DNA of 64,000 nucleotides, taken from positions 765,576,330 to 765,640,329 of the forward strand of contig NC_081408.1 of the NCBI RefSeq assembly GCF_030272615.1, written 5' to 3'. The DNA comes from Cryptomeria japonica (lineage: Eukaryota > Streptophyta > Pinopsida > Cupressales > Cupressaceae). Shown here one piece after another: positions 1-10,213 of this stretch. Under the pieces are notes generated by a model that saw only the letters and a program-made list of their open reading frames with translations, was not told the DNA's origin and ran no database searches. Position numbers and translations under genes: made by a program. Each line of letters starts with the position of its first letter. Position 1 is the first letter of the stretch.

Positions 1-1
1 T

Positions 2-490
2 AAAAACATTCAGGCCTTATATAAATTGTCACATCCAACTCCTGGGTGCATCATATCGCAAGCATAATGTATCATATCAATCTAACCTACCCAAGAATAT
101 AACCTACCAATAACAGAAAAGTTCCATAAAATGAGCAGCAATGTGGCAGGATCAATAATCAAATACATGTTTAATTTAAAGCATTCATTCAACTCAAAAC
201 AAAGTCAATTAAAAATTGGAGGAAAGAATGACCTCTATAAATTTATACATTCTCATAAAAAAGAACTCCACAAGAAATATATCGAGGCAAAAACATTCAG
301 GCCTTTTATAACTTATCACATACAACTCCTGGGTGCATCATATCACACAAGCATAATGTAATATATCAATCTAACATATACAAGAATATAACCTACCAAT
401 AACAGAAAAGTTCGATAAAATGAGCAGCTATGTGGGAGGATCAATAATCGAATAAATGTTTAATTTTAAACATTCATACAATACAAGAAG
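2..490. repeat. 287-bp tandem duplication
   Basis: Two head-to-tail copies. Both begin with AAAAACATTCAGGCCTT, at 2 and at 289, giving a 287-bp period, and both continue through shared blocks such as ACCTACCAATAACAGAAAAG and ATGAGCAGC. The second copy loses similarity near 490. Short open frames here are not coding. No terminal repeats or known family are visible; it may be part of the LTR of the copia relic just downstream. Confidence 0.85.
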
Positions 491-1470
491 ACAATGTTAA
501 AGAATCGGCATAGAAGCAGTGATTCTAAATATATAAAGAAAAGTAGAAAGGGAAATCTAAAGTTTTAGCCATTACTTTCATGCAACATAAGATGGTGTAT
601 ACTAACTCTAAAAACTAGGTGATTGCAGAACCCATTAATCAACATGGTAATGCCCAAAGCAAAGAATATTCAAAGAATTCATGTAAGTTGAGTGGAATGT
701 ACCTGAACAAGAGAGGATTTTCAACTTATTAGATTAAAGGTTAATATGAAAATCTTGGGGATCCAAAATGGGAAGGCTGGGGATCCAACATAGATAAGAT
801 TTCCAAGAAAAATAAATAGGGATTTAAAACTTTGCATCTAATACAAACTAACTTTCAAGAACGCATTATTACAAGAAGTATGAAATGTAACACTTGCATG
901 AAGTTGATAAAATCGCACCATCTTATTAGTTCAGTTGTGACTCTAACAATGCTACATGCTCAAGAAGCGAGCTTTTATGTAACTTTGTCGACCTGCACAT
1001 AGTAGATTAGATCAGTACATTATCACAACCATAATAATCAAAAAGAACAAAACTTATTCGATTTCACAGATGCTAAACATATAAAACAATGATGAAGGAA
1101 TATAAAAGCATCCACTTAGACTAGCTAGATTTTTTGGTACATAACTGAATAAAGTTGAATTAGCTTAAACATTGAAACTGAAGTATATATCACTAATAGG
1201 GCCACATCAATTGCATTACTTTTCATGTGTGAAGTCCTTGGTAAGTATGGGCATGCTCAACTATTAATCACATCTAATGGGCATTCTTATTGTCATTGAA
1301 AAACAAGCCATAGTTTTACATTACATTATGCATCTTTATAAACAAGAAACCAAATTATAAATACCAAACCTCATTAATATACGAACAAGCTTCTAGTTTA
1401 AGCATAACAATTGCCTATTATTTAGAAATCTCAAACATCTATATTTCCTAACTTCTCTAACTTTATACTA
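491..1470. other. AT-rich DNA, no gene seen
   Basis: No coding similarity, RNA gene or repeat boundary is recognisable. By position it may contain the 3' LTR of the minus-strand copia relic whose coding end and purine tract lie at 1478-1490, since that LTR would run leftwards into this stretch. No LTR end was identified. Confidence 0.4.
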
Positions 1471-1477
1471 TCTAATA

Positions 1478-2085
1478 CCCTCTCTTAATGACTAAACCAG
1501 ATATAATCCCAGGTTTATCTCTGATTTTGACAAATTACCTTTCCAAGTGGTTTAGTCATTATATCAGCAATCGACTCCTCTATAGGACTATAATTAAGAC
1601 AAACATTCAGTATCAACCAACTGGTAGGTGTAATGATGATGAACTAAAATATGCTTGGTTTTGAAATGTAGATTGGATGCTCACCATCTTTAGCACACTT
1701 TGATTGTTATAGAAAAGTGACGTAGGTATTGCTTAGTCAAGTTAAAGATCAAATAATATCCTCTACTGCCACATTGCCTCATAACTTTGTGCTAATAGTA
1801 GCCTTATGTTTTTCTTTAATGGCAAATAAGGCAAACGTATGTTGTAACTTGCTCTACCAACACAACACTCTTGAACCAAGAGCAAAAACTAAACCTGTTG
1901 TAGATTTGCAAGTATCTACTTTGACATATTGAAGAGATAATTTTGCAACTTTCCAATGTTCTTGTGGCTTTTGGATGTAAATAGAAAAGATAGCTTACTA
2001 CAAAATATGGATCCAATTGAATAGTAATCGGAAAAATCAAACTACCCCCCAATTGACCATGCATTGATTCTATAATCAATGAGAA
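1478..2085 (-). pseudogene. Ty1-copia RT end / RNase H relic
   Basis: Read on the minus strand, this gives a run of copia pol motifs with stops and deletions. In order they are GGSLIFPITIQLDP (RT tail), EHWKVAKLSLQYVK, DTCKSTTGLVFALGS (RNase H start), LFYNNQS (the D/N-N-Q-S site), FQNQAYF (counterpart of the FHxRTKHIE block) and IADIMTKPLGK (C-terminal signature). A purine-rich stretch at 1478-1490 (plus strand CCCTCTCTTA) is where the polypurine tract before the 3' LTR is expected. About 25 residues are missing between LQYVK and VDTCKS, and several codons are stops. Non-functional. The family assignment is firm from the motif order. Confidence 0.85.
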
Positions 2086-2089
2086 ATCA

Positions 2090-3813
2090 ATTTAAGGTGA
2101 GAGTTGATCCCAATGTTCATAGGCATAGATGTTAGATTACACTGTATTATCTCGAACCTTTCCGAAGTGATTTGGCATTGATGCAGAAGCATCCGAATCC
2201 ACAAGTAGTCCCATGCCACCAAAAAACAATTACAAATGTTTTTGTTTTCGAATTTTCTTCAAATTTAGCGTGTTGGTTTACTGTGTTGCAGCTTCAGTCA
2301 ACTTGTTTTCTCGGGAGTGCTACAGGAAGAATACAATTTTGCTGACTGTTTCAATCCACTTGTAGTTGTGCTAAAGGATACCTACAGATTGCTTTAAGCC
2401 TAATTAAATTTGTTACAGGTTAGTTTCAAGTATTTAGAAGCTGCTATGGAAAGGCAACAGGGACTGCACATTTTCTACAAGTCCTGTGTATTATTGCTAT
2501 AGGTCCTGTAAATTATTGCTACAAGACAGCTGTGTGTTTTAAAGCATAACTTTGGTGATAGGCTACAACACAAACTTAATGCATTAAGTGTTTGTTTTTA
2601 ATATTTATTATTGATGATAATGAGGTCGAAACACCAAAATAGTGCAATCCGGTGGCAAAAGCAGCAGGCAAAATGTAGGTACAAATGCACAATCAAGTCA
2701 ATCTGAAGTCTCCAGTGCAAAGTTCAGGGCCAAAATCAAAAGCCACGCTGATCTGGACAGTGTCACAGATTTCAAAGGTAGATTTCAATTGAAACTGAGG
2801 CAAAATACAGAGTGGATTTGAAATGCAAACCCTCAAGTGCTAAAATATTTGTAGAAGCACCAAATGTTGCAGATCAAGCTTTCAAAGTGCAAGTTGAATG
2901 TCAAAATGATAGTTAAATATTCAAGTAGACACTTGTTATTAGCACCATAAGTGGAAATAAACAGTCCCTACATACAAAAATTCTACAAAAATGAGCGCAT
3001 ATATGCAAATATTGATCTGGCATTTGCTAATATCAACACTAATTTCCTCAATATTTCAACAAAACTGCAAGTATTTGCCAAAAATGTTAAAAAATATTGT
3101 AAATATTGATCATATTTCACCAGTCAATTGCAAATCCATGTCGATTTTCCATAGACCACACAAAATTTCCATGAAGATGACAAATATTGCTGACAAAGAG
3201 CAAATATTTGCAAAATTTGCAAACCTTCAGCTCAAATTTGCAGCCCTCGCCTTAAATCTTCATGCTGAACTTGCTTGCAAATTATTTGCATTTCCATTTG
3301 CACCAGCAAAACTCTAATACCATGTACAAAATGCTAGGAAACTGAGAAAAATGGAGACAACAATGAAAAAGAATTGCAAGCAAAATGAAGATTGACGATT
3401 GAGTTATCCATTGAAATGCAATAGGATGAGGTACATATATAGCAAAATATCCTACCTAGCCCTGTAACTCACTTGCCACATAAGCAATCTAACACCTAAG
3501 CATGATTATACACCAGCACAGTGTAGCAAATGCATTCTAAAATTGCCTTTAACTGGAATCTCTCAACTGCACTTGTTTTGTTCATTCTCTAATGAATTTA
3601 AACTCAATTTTCAATGCGAGTTTTCATGCGAGTGTCAAAATCCCTACCAACAAATGCAAATACACCACAAACTTTACAAATGAAGGTGGCAAAATATCAA
3701 TTGCAAGAGAAAGCATGCCATCTTTATCCACCTTTGTGTTGATGGAGAGTGAATCTCTTAGGCTTTTCATCCTAAGAAGATGCTCAAAGAGTGACACGCC
3801 CTCACCCAGCTTT
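2090..3813. other. AT-rich DNA with CAAATATTTGC-like words
   Basis: No convincing gene. From 2980 to 3300 the sequence is rich in overlapping words around GCAAATATTTGC and CAAATATTG, and the open frame at 2991-3317 is a by-product of this bias. The open frame at 3592-3879 crosses into the LTR that starts at 3819, so it is not a gene. The five bases 3814-3818 (GTCTA) are the left target duplication of the next element. Confidence 0.5.
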
Positions 3814-3818
3814 GTCTA

Positions 3819-4581
3819 TGTTGATTTATTGCTAGGTCGGATCCCTTGCTTGGGCCAACCTAGTTCACTTAATTGCTAATTGGCCTTTGGCCTTAGCAAT
3901 TCGCCATTTCTCTTATCGAGTCCTATTTGGGCGATTTATGCCAAATACATATGTAACGTGTTGTGGCTTGCATATAGGTCCTGACCTATTAATGTATAGC
4001 GTGTAAACATTATGTAAAAGGTTTTCTTGGCGTCAAATTTATGCAAGCCAACTTGTATTTATGGAAGGCTCTTGCATCATATATATGTAAGATGATTAAT
4101 GGGCAAAATGATAACTTAAGCGAATATCATCTGCCTTAATGTGATCTGTTCTGCTCCAAAGATCAGCGAATCTGATTCTTTCAGTCAGCGAAATTGTCTT
4201 CTAGCTGGGCGAACATCTTCCTAGGTCTGCCGAGCCTGCCCCAAGGCTGCCGAACCTGCTCCAACGCTGCTGAACCTACTTCAGGCTGTGCTACATCTGT
4301 TATAGGGCAAGCGAACTCCCTCACATGATCTGCAATCAACAATCTGGGCGATTGTTCAAGTCTGACCTGAACTGCGATTCAGATAAGTTCTTTGTATGCC
4401 GTAGAAGGGCAGTATTGTAATCTGCTGCTATATCTAATCTAATCAGATCTGAGATCTTTGGTTGCTGGGTTTTACCTTCAAGAGGGAGGTTTTCCCAGGG
4501 TACATGTGTGTTATGCATATGATTTACTTTGCATTCTGATTTTCTGTTCTATACGGCTAATTTGATCACTAAAAACTAACA
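3819..4581 (+). repeat. 5' LTR of the non-autonomous element
   Basis: Starts TG, ends CA, 763 bp. Aligns end to end with 6867-7630. Relative to that copy it carries an extra ~20 bp near 4171 (a GAATCTGATTC-like segment) and lacks a GCCGAACCTGCTCC-type repeat copy. The run of short 'CTGCCGA(A/G)CCTGC' units near 4220-4270 is a small internal tandem repeat. Confidence 0.93.
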
Positions 4582-4593
4582 TGGTATCAGAGC
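4582..4593 (+). other. Primer-binding site (initiator Met tRNA)
   Basis: TGGTATCAGAGC directly follows the LTR end with no gap. It is complementary to the 3' end of plant initiator tRNA-Met, the standard primer of Ty1-copia and many TRIM elements. Confidence 0.9.
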
Positions 4594-5047
4594 GGGTTCC
4601 TTCTATAAAGCCTAACAGCTTGAAGGTAGATCCTGTATCTTTTTTTTTTTTTGCAGACTGAGAAATCAGAGCAGGTAGCACAGAGAAGTGTTGAAGAAGA
4701 CTAGCATGAATGCAATTCTATCAGGCTTATCGCTCTACTCATACAGACCGGGAAACGATTCACAACTATTGATTGCTAATGTCATGCAGTGTCCAGACTT
4801 CAAACTAAATTCACACTCCTGTGGCGAGGGTATTTAAGAAGTGCTTATAGATGAGAATGGATTCTAAGTGATGGCGAGGGTCGAAGGCCACGCAGCCATC
4901 ATCAAATGATTCAATGTGATCTAAGTGGATGGTTATGTTGAAAACTAACTTATAAGAGAAGTATTTTTTGAATTTTCCATGTTGTTATCAATTCATTGGA
5001 TAGTGAATCATGTATGATAGTCTTGAACTATTAGTAACCTCTCTTAA

Positions 5048-5335
5048 ATGCTTTCAGGACGGACTGAGGAGCATAAAGATGATGATTGTATTCAAGAGAG
5101 GAAGGTTTTGAGACATCCTGTGAGGAAGCATCACAGGCTGAAGACTAAGAGACATAGCTCAGTTGGTGATACTACAATCAGGTTCAGCTTCATAGGGAGC
5201 TTGTTGTTTCAAGCTCCAGAGAGAGCTTGTTGGTTCAAGCTTCAGAGGGAGCTTGTTGTTTCAGCTTTAGAGGAAGCCACGTTTTTGGTTAAGGCAACCT
5301 TCCGGAAGAAGGTTGAGGTGAAAGCCCTCGATTAA
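5048..5335 (+). CDS. Short frame inside the element, function unknown
   Basis: A 95-codon frame starting in the element interior and ending in its first minisatellite. The product is basic (HRLKTKRHSS) and matches no family I recognise. The second half is a translated repeat (LLFQAPERACWFKLQRELVV). It is probably a chance frame or a worn remnant of a gag-pol 3' end. No codon or conservation evidence supports function. Confidence 0.12.
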   Translation: MLSGRTEEHKDDDCIQERKVLRHPVRKHHRLKTKRHSSVGDTTIRFSFIGSLLFQAPERACWFKLQRELVVSALEEATFLVKATFRKKVEVKALD

Positions 5336-5462
5336 GGCAATCTTCCGGGAGAAGATTGAGGTGAAAACCCTTGGTTAAGGCAATCTTCCAAGAGAAGATT
5401 GAGGTGAAAGCCCTCGGTTAAGGCAATCTTCAGGGAGAAGATTGAGGTGAAAGCCCTCGGTT
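5287..5462. repeat. 43-bp minisatellite, 4 copies
   Basis: Four copies of a ~43-bp unit, of the form GTTAAGGCAATCTTCC then GAGAAGATTGAGGTGAAAG then CCCTC, within the LTR element interior. Each unit contains a short inverted repeat (AATCTTCC...GGAGAAGATT), so each can fold into a small hairpin. The minus-strand frame over the arrays is a repeat artefact. Confidence 0.85.
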
Positions 5463-5520
5463 CACCCTCTGCAAGTAGGCATGGTGGATCCACCCTCTGC
5501 GGAGTGCAAGGTGGGACCAC

Positions 5521-5760
5521 CCTCTGCGGGTGTATATGATGGGTATCATGGAAAGAGTCCATGATGTACTTAGGATTCATCCTCTGCAGGTATGCATGAT
5601 GAATATCATAGAAGGAGTCCATGATGTATATTGAATTCAACCTCTGCGAGCATGCATGGTGAATGTCATGAAAGGAATCCATGATGTATCTTGGAACCAT
5701 CCTCTATGAGAATGCATGGTGGATATCATGGAAAGAGTCCATGAAGCATGGTCACGATGT
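5521..5760. repeat. 60-bp minisatellite, 4 copies
   Basis: Exactly 60-bp steps: units start CCTCTGC/CCTCTAT at 5521, 5581, 5641 and 5701 and share ATGATGAATATCAT and GAGTCCATGATGTA. Two shorter CCCTCTGC units precede it (5465-5520). It lies directly after the 43-bp array in the same LTR element. Confidence 0.88.
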
Positions 5761-5817
5761 AACTTGATTATTCAAGGGATCCTCCCTAGCTAAGAGGTGT
5801 TAATGCATAGATAGCTT

Positions 5818-5880
5818 CGGTAAGATAAATGATTGAATGAGAGATAAATGAAGTCTCTCATTCAATCATTTATCCTATCG
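5818..5880. repeat. Perfect 21-bp-arm hairpin
   Basis: GATAAATGATTGAATGAGAG at 5824 onward is followed after a 9-base loop by its exact complement, 5854-5874. Weaker pairing extends the stem on both sides. It lies in the interior of the non-autonomous LTR element, a place where RNA structures can serve packaging or dimerisation. That role is inference. Confidence 0.85.
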
Positions 5881-6129
5881 ATTATTCAAATGAATATGTT
5901 TTATTGGTGCATTGAAGTAGCATCACATGATTTGTTAGTTTTTAGACCTAAATAATACATTTCATTAAAGTAAAATTTTTGATCAACATTAACTTGAAAA
6001 TCACAACTATTAATATTATATTATTAAAATAAAAAACATCATGCCCTCAATTGATAAGCATTCTTTAATTATACATAATTGTTTATTATCATAGAATTCC
6101 GATGTGATAATCTATTATATTAGTTGCAT

Positions 6130-6600
6130 TCACCGATTAGCAAATCAAGATAACCGTTGCAAAACCGATTTGATGGTTATCGGTAAAATTGAACATCAAT
6201 TAGTATTAATGATTATGCTTGAACCGATTGCTATCGGGGAGATGTAATAAACTTGCACCGATTGATATCGAGTGTTAAGGAAAACATTTGAAGCATTAAT
6301 ATAATATGCACCGATCAGTACAACTTCGAATATAATATACACCGATCAATGATTAATGAATATAACCATTAGTTAAGTGATCGGTGTCGTTAAACATAGA
6401 CACCGATTCACTTCGGTTACCTTGCAATACCAAACGCCATAATTAATACCGATTGGCATATCGGTTAAACATGTTAATATGTTACGTACGTAAGTCCCGA
6501 TTAATATCGGGTTGGCAAATATGTCGTATGTTATGTGATCACCAATTAATATCAGGCTGACAAATATGTTTAACACCGGTTGATATTATATACCAAAGGG
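6130..6600. repeat. Cluster of CCGAT / ATCGG words
   Basis: At least a dozen copies of ACCGATT, ATCGGT, ATCGGG and GATATCG in both orientations within about 470 bp of otherwise AT-rich DNA, for example near 6163, 6177, 6218, 6258, 6311, 6343, 6380, 6401, 6449, 6498 and 6580. It forms many small inverted repeats and lies between the two strong hairpins of the same element. No function can be read from it. Confidence 0.6.
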
Positions 6601-6609
6601 TGCGATAAA

Positions 6610-6660
6610 GTAGTGTCTTGATCGGTCATGTCCATAAGACATGACCGGTCAAGGCACTAC
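6610..6660. repeat. 23-bp-arm hairpin near the 3' LTR
   Basis: Left arm 6610-6632 (GTAGTGTCTTGATCGG...) and right arm 6638-6660 pair with two mismatches across a 5-base loop (CATAA). It sits ~200 bp before the 3' LTR of the non-autonomous element and uses the same ATCGGT/ACCGGT words as the cluster to its left. Confidence 0.85.
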
Positions 6661-6856
6661 TTGATCCTCACCTCTCATATATATATATATATCATATGGC
6701 ATTTGAGAAAAAGGACATAGAAATCATAAAATGCTCCTCTCACCTACCATACAAAAGTAGACAATCAGATTTATCATATAAGTAGACAATACATATATCA
6801 ATAAAATATAACTAGAATATATCTTGCATATTGAATTGAGAATTGAACATCATTTA

Positions 6857-6866
6857 CAAGAGGGAG
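6857..6866 (+). other. Polypurine tract
   Basis: CAAGAGGGAG immediately precedes the TG start of the 3' LTR. This is the expected plus-strand priming site, and it fixes the element on the plus strand. Confidence 0.85.
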
Positions 6867-7630
6867 TGTTGATTTATAGCTAGGTCAGATACCTTGCTTG
6901 GGCCGACCTAGTTCACTTAATTGCTAATTGACCTTTGGCCTTAGCAATTCGCCATTTCTTTTATCGAGTCCTATTTTGGGCAATTTATGCCAAATACATA
7001 TGTAACGTGTTGTGACTTGCATATAGGTCCTGACCTATTAATGTATAGCGTGTAAACATTATGTAAAATGTTTTCTTGGCGTCAAATTTATGCAAGTCGA
7101 CTTGTATTTATGGAAGGCTCTTGCATCATATATATGTAAGATGATTAATGGGCAAAATGATAACTTAAGAGAATATCATCTGCCTTAATGTGATCTGTTC
7201 TGCTCCAAAGATCAGCGAAATTATCTTCTAGCTGGGCGATCATCTTCTTAGGTCTGCCGAACCTGCTCCTAGGTCTGCCGAGTCTGCCCCGAGGCTGCCG
7301 AACCTGCTCCAACGCTGCTGAACCTACTTCAGGCTGTGCTACATCTGTTCTAGGGCAAGCGTACTCCCTCACATGATCTGCAATCAACAATCTGGGCGAT
7401 TGTTCAAGTCTGACCTGAACTGTGATTCAGATAAGTTCTTTGTATGCCCTAGAAGGGCAGTATTGTAATCTGCTGCTATATCTAATCTAATCAGATCTAA
7501 GATCTTTGGTTGCTGGGTTTTTCCTCCAAGAGAGAGGTTTTCCCAGGGTACATGTGTTTAATGCGTATGATTTACTTTGCATTCTGATTTTCTGTTCTAT
7601 ACTGTTAATCTGATCACTAAAAACTAACAG
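6867..7630 (+). repeat. 3' LTR of the non-autonomous element
   Basis: A 764-bp copy of 3819-4581 ending ACTAACA and followed by the target duplicate GTCTA (7631-7635). The minus-strand frame at 7145-7390 is a translation of the LTR and not a gene. Confidence 0.93.
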
Positions 7631-8299
7631 TCTAACACATTAGAATATCGCGTTTATGTCTAGCTTTATAGAGGTTTGATATTTGTTTACGAGTCTTTTC
7701 CCACAAATCACAAACGAAATAGCATTCCAAACTTTGGGGATCAAGTCATCAAAATCTGTTTCACCATAGTTTGAAGACTCATGTGGACTCAGCACAAATT
7801 GCAAGTCCACTAAGAAAACAAATCAAGCCTACAAGACTCAAGTAGAGTCCTGTTGTGACGTTTTCACACATCGCCCCATCGCAAATGGGGACCCCCTCTT
7901 TTTTTTGCTTGTTTTTCGTTCGTTTTCGCTTTCGTTTTTAGGATTTTGTTAGTCAGTTAGTTGTCTGGATTTAGGGTCAACCCCTAGGGTTTTTATTTTT
8001 GTCTTTTCAGGCCAAAATCCAGTCGGTTTTGGGAGCTTTTTGAATTTCCTTTTCTAGAATGCAAATTTTGAATGAAATGAATTCGCCAAAATGGTCTATT
8101 TTCAATTGGAATTTTGAATGCAGAGCTTAAATTTGTCTAAGTGTTGAAGATGAAATGTGAATTTTTGTCCAATTGAATATTTTTGACCAAATTTTGACAT
8201 TTTTGATTTTTGATCCTAGGCATCTCTAATGATTTGTTTTCGCCTTGTGAAGTGTTAAAATATGTAAAATCATGTTATTTTGGCCTGTAGGAGCAAAAT

Positions 8300-9641
8300 C
8301 GCTCCTGTCCCTCAGTGAAGGACGGGAGCTCGTTTTCAAATATTTTACTATTCCTGCAGGGTCAAGATGAATTACGAATTGGAAGTGATGGAGAAAGGCG
8401 AGATCTTTCCATTGAATATAAATTGAAGATTTTCATGAACACAGAAATGCCTCCAGGGGAAAAATCGCTCCTGTCCCTCAGTGAAGGACCGGAGCTACAA
8501 ATCCAATTTTGCTTTGTCCTTGCAGGATTTTAACGTCTTGACGATGTGAAAAGGTCCAAAGAGGTATATTTTATCAAATGAATATAACTTGAAGTGCTGT
8601 CGGGGAGATCAACAGGGTAGCAGGTCCGGCTTGAGTGAAGTCCTGATCCTGAAATTTGGCTAAGTCTGATGTCCTGATCCTGAAATTTGACTAAGTCTGG
8701 AAACTGAAAAACCTCCAAAAACTAGATTTTGCAATATAACTCCGGGAGGTCTGAAACCACTCTCAAACATCCTGAAAGTATATATGGCTATGTTTCTTCT
8801 TTCTTATACTTAAATGTTATATTCCATTAAAATTGTCCTGATCGAGAGTGCGAAAAGTCAAATTTCGCTCGTGTCCTTCTCCAAGGGTCCAGAGCGAAAT
8901 GCGCTCCTGTCCCTCTCCAAGGGACCAAGGCGAATCGCTCGTGTCCCTCACCGAAGGACCAGAGCGATATCTACAGAATGGCATAAATTTCAAAGGACAA
9001 ACAAGTTTCGAGCAACCAAGAGGGTCGAAAGGACATCATTTCACGTAATGAAGATGATTGCAAGTTGGTAAAAACAAGAACAAGCACATAATGATGAACT
9101 TCGCTCCTGTCCCTCAGGAAGGGACCAGAGCGATATTAGGTATATTGATCAACTCATGCAAGAATCACGTAAGGTCAAGATTTTGCAAGGTCTTAGAGGG
9201 TCCATGGAGTCTTTTGAAGGTGATACACGAAGATTTCAAACGTAAAATGATCATCAAGTTGAACATAGAGACCATATCGCTCCTGTCCCTCTCCAAGGGA
9301 CAAGGGCGATGATCCCTTTAAACGTCCAAACACCTCATGCAAACAAATGGAACAAGCGCAAAAGGAACGAACAAGGATGTTACTCACTTTACAATGAAAG
9401 AATGAGGTCGAAGATGCATAGTGAACGTGAAAATATGAAGATCGCTCCTGTCCTTTGGACAAGGACCAGGGCGATGAACACTCAAAGGCACTTAAGCACA
9501 CATGCAAAGCAATCAAATTCGAAGAGCCTAACAAAATGATCAATTTTTGAACGTGGAGATGAAGGAGTTGAACGTTGAAGTTGCAAGAATTATGACAAAA
9601 TCATGGATCGCTCCTGTCCCTCTCCAAGGGACCAGGGCGAT
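8300..9641. repeat. Periodic imperfect-palindrome array in unit A
   Basis: Nine copies of a ~31-bp motif, GCTCCTGTCCCT - ctcca - AGGGACCAGGGCG, that can fold on itself. Copies start at 8301, 8467, 8867, 8903, 8937, 9103, 9279, 9444 and 9610. Steps are 166, 400, 36, 34, 166, 176, 165 and 166. The DNA between copies is strongly diverged, so only the palindrome is conserved. The same motif and spacing recur in unit B. Confidence 0.92.
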
Positions 9642-9684
9642 GAGGCATCAAATGGAGGTCTCATCAAGGAAAATCAAGCCGGAT

Positions 9685-9743
9685 CCAGGACGGTCTTCGC
9701 CAGGACGGTCTTCGCCGGGACGGTCTTAGCCAGGACATGGGCG
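9685..9743. repeat. 15-bp GC-rich tandem repeat
   Basis: CCAGGACGGTCTTCG is repeated at 9685, 9700 and 9715, with a partial fourth copy (CCAGGACATGGGCG). It follows the last palindrome of unit A and shares its GGAC/GGCG words. It is unusually CpG-rich for this window. No equivalent was seen in unit B. Confidence 0.85.
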
Positions 9744-10206
9744 ACCTCTTTCAATCCAGCGTTCCAAGGCGAGGTACATCATCTTCCTGCACATCAAGGA
9801 CGCAAGGAGTTAGAACAAGGGCTCGTTGAAGAAGCAAAATAGATCCAGAGGAATTAATTAAAGCAAGTTTCTCAACAACATCAAGATGAATATCTACCAA
9901 GTTACAAGTGTTAGATGAGGTGGCGTCCTAGTCATCATTTCTCCAGTCAGTGTAGTCCATCTCAGCATGTCCAGATTCAATGTACTTAACTCATGGAAGG
10001 TGGCACAAACTCCGATGTACCTACCCCGACTTTCCATTGGTCGATTTTTCTAGAAGGGACATGTGTCCAAGCAATACAATTTTGTCATTGGTCAAGCATT
10101 AAATGTTATGTAATGGTTGTAACAAACCCTAATTAGGGTTTTTCATTGTTGAATCTTGGCCATTGATCTTGAATTGATCTAAGCCATCAAATTGTATTGT
10201 GGGCAC

Positions 10207-10213
10207 TATATAA
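10207..10213 (+). promoter_or_regulatory. TATA box of unit A
   Basis: TATATAA in the context GGGCACTATATAAGCCC, followed ~50 bp on by purine-rich GAGAGAGATAG sequence, as in the R region of plant LTRs. Unit B has the counterpart GCTATATATACCC at 20054-20061, also ~850 bp before its right end. Confidence 0.6.

Larger units (their letters stand above)
3819..7630 (+). mobile_element. Complete non-autonomous LTR retrotransposon (copia-type PBS)
   Basis: A 3,812-bp element with 763/764-bp LTRs (3819-4581 and 6867-7630). Both LTRs start TGTTGATTTAT and end AAAAACTAACA. The 5-bp target duplication GTCTA lies at 3814-3818 and 7631-7635. A primer-binding site TGGTATCAGAGC abuts the 5' LTR (4582-4593, initiator-Met tRNA type), and a purine tract CAAGAGGGAG (6857-6866) abuts the 3' LTR. 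The LTRs differ by roughly 30 substitutions and two ~20-bp indels, so the insertion is not recent. The 2.3-kb interior has no gag or pol and consists of minisatellites, hairpins and CCGAT-rich DNA. It must have moved with enzymes from another element (inference). Class is copia-like by PBS only. Confidence 0.93.

Noticed and set aside
3592-3879. 95-codon frame
   Set aside because: It runs across the junction of host DNA and the 5' LTR at 3819, so it cannot be an ancestral gene.
5332-5700. 122-codon minus-strand frame with repeated IMDSFHDIHHA
   Set aside because: It is a translation of the 60-bp and 43-bp minisatellites of the LTR element, with no start context and no family match.
8814-9729. 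Several overlapping frames giving SCPSPRDQG-like peptides
   Set aside because: They are translations of the repeated palindrome GCTCCTGTCCCTC...GGGACCAGGGCGA in three frames and on both strands. The same happens at 13991-15559.
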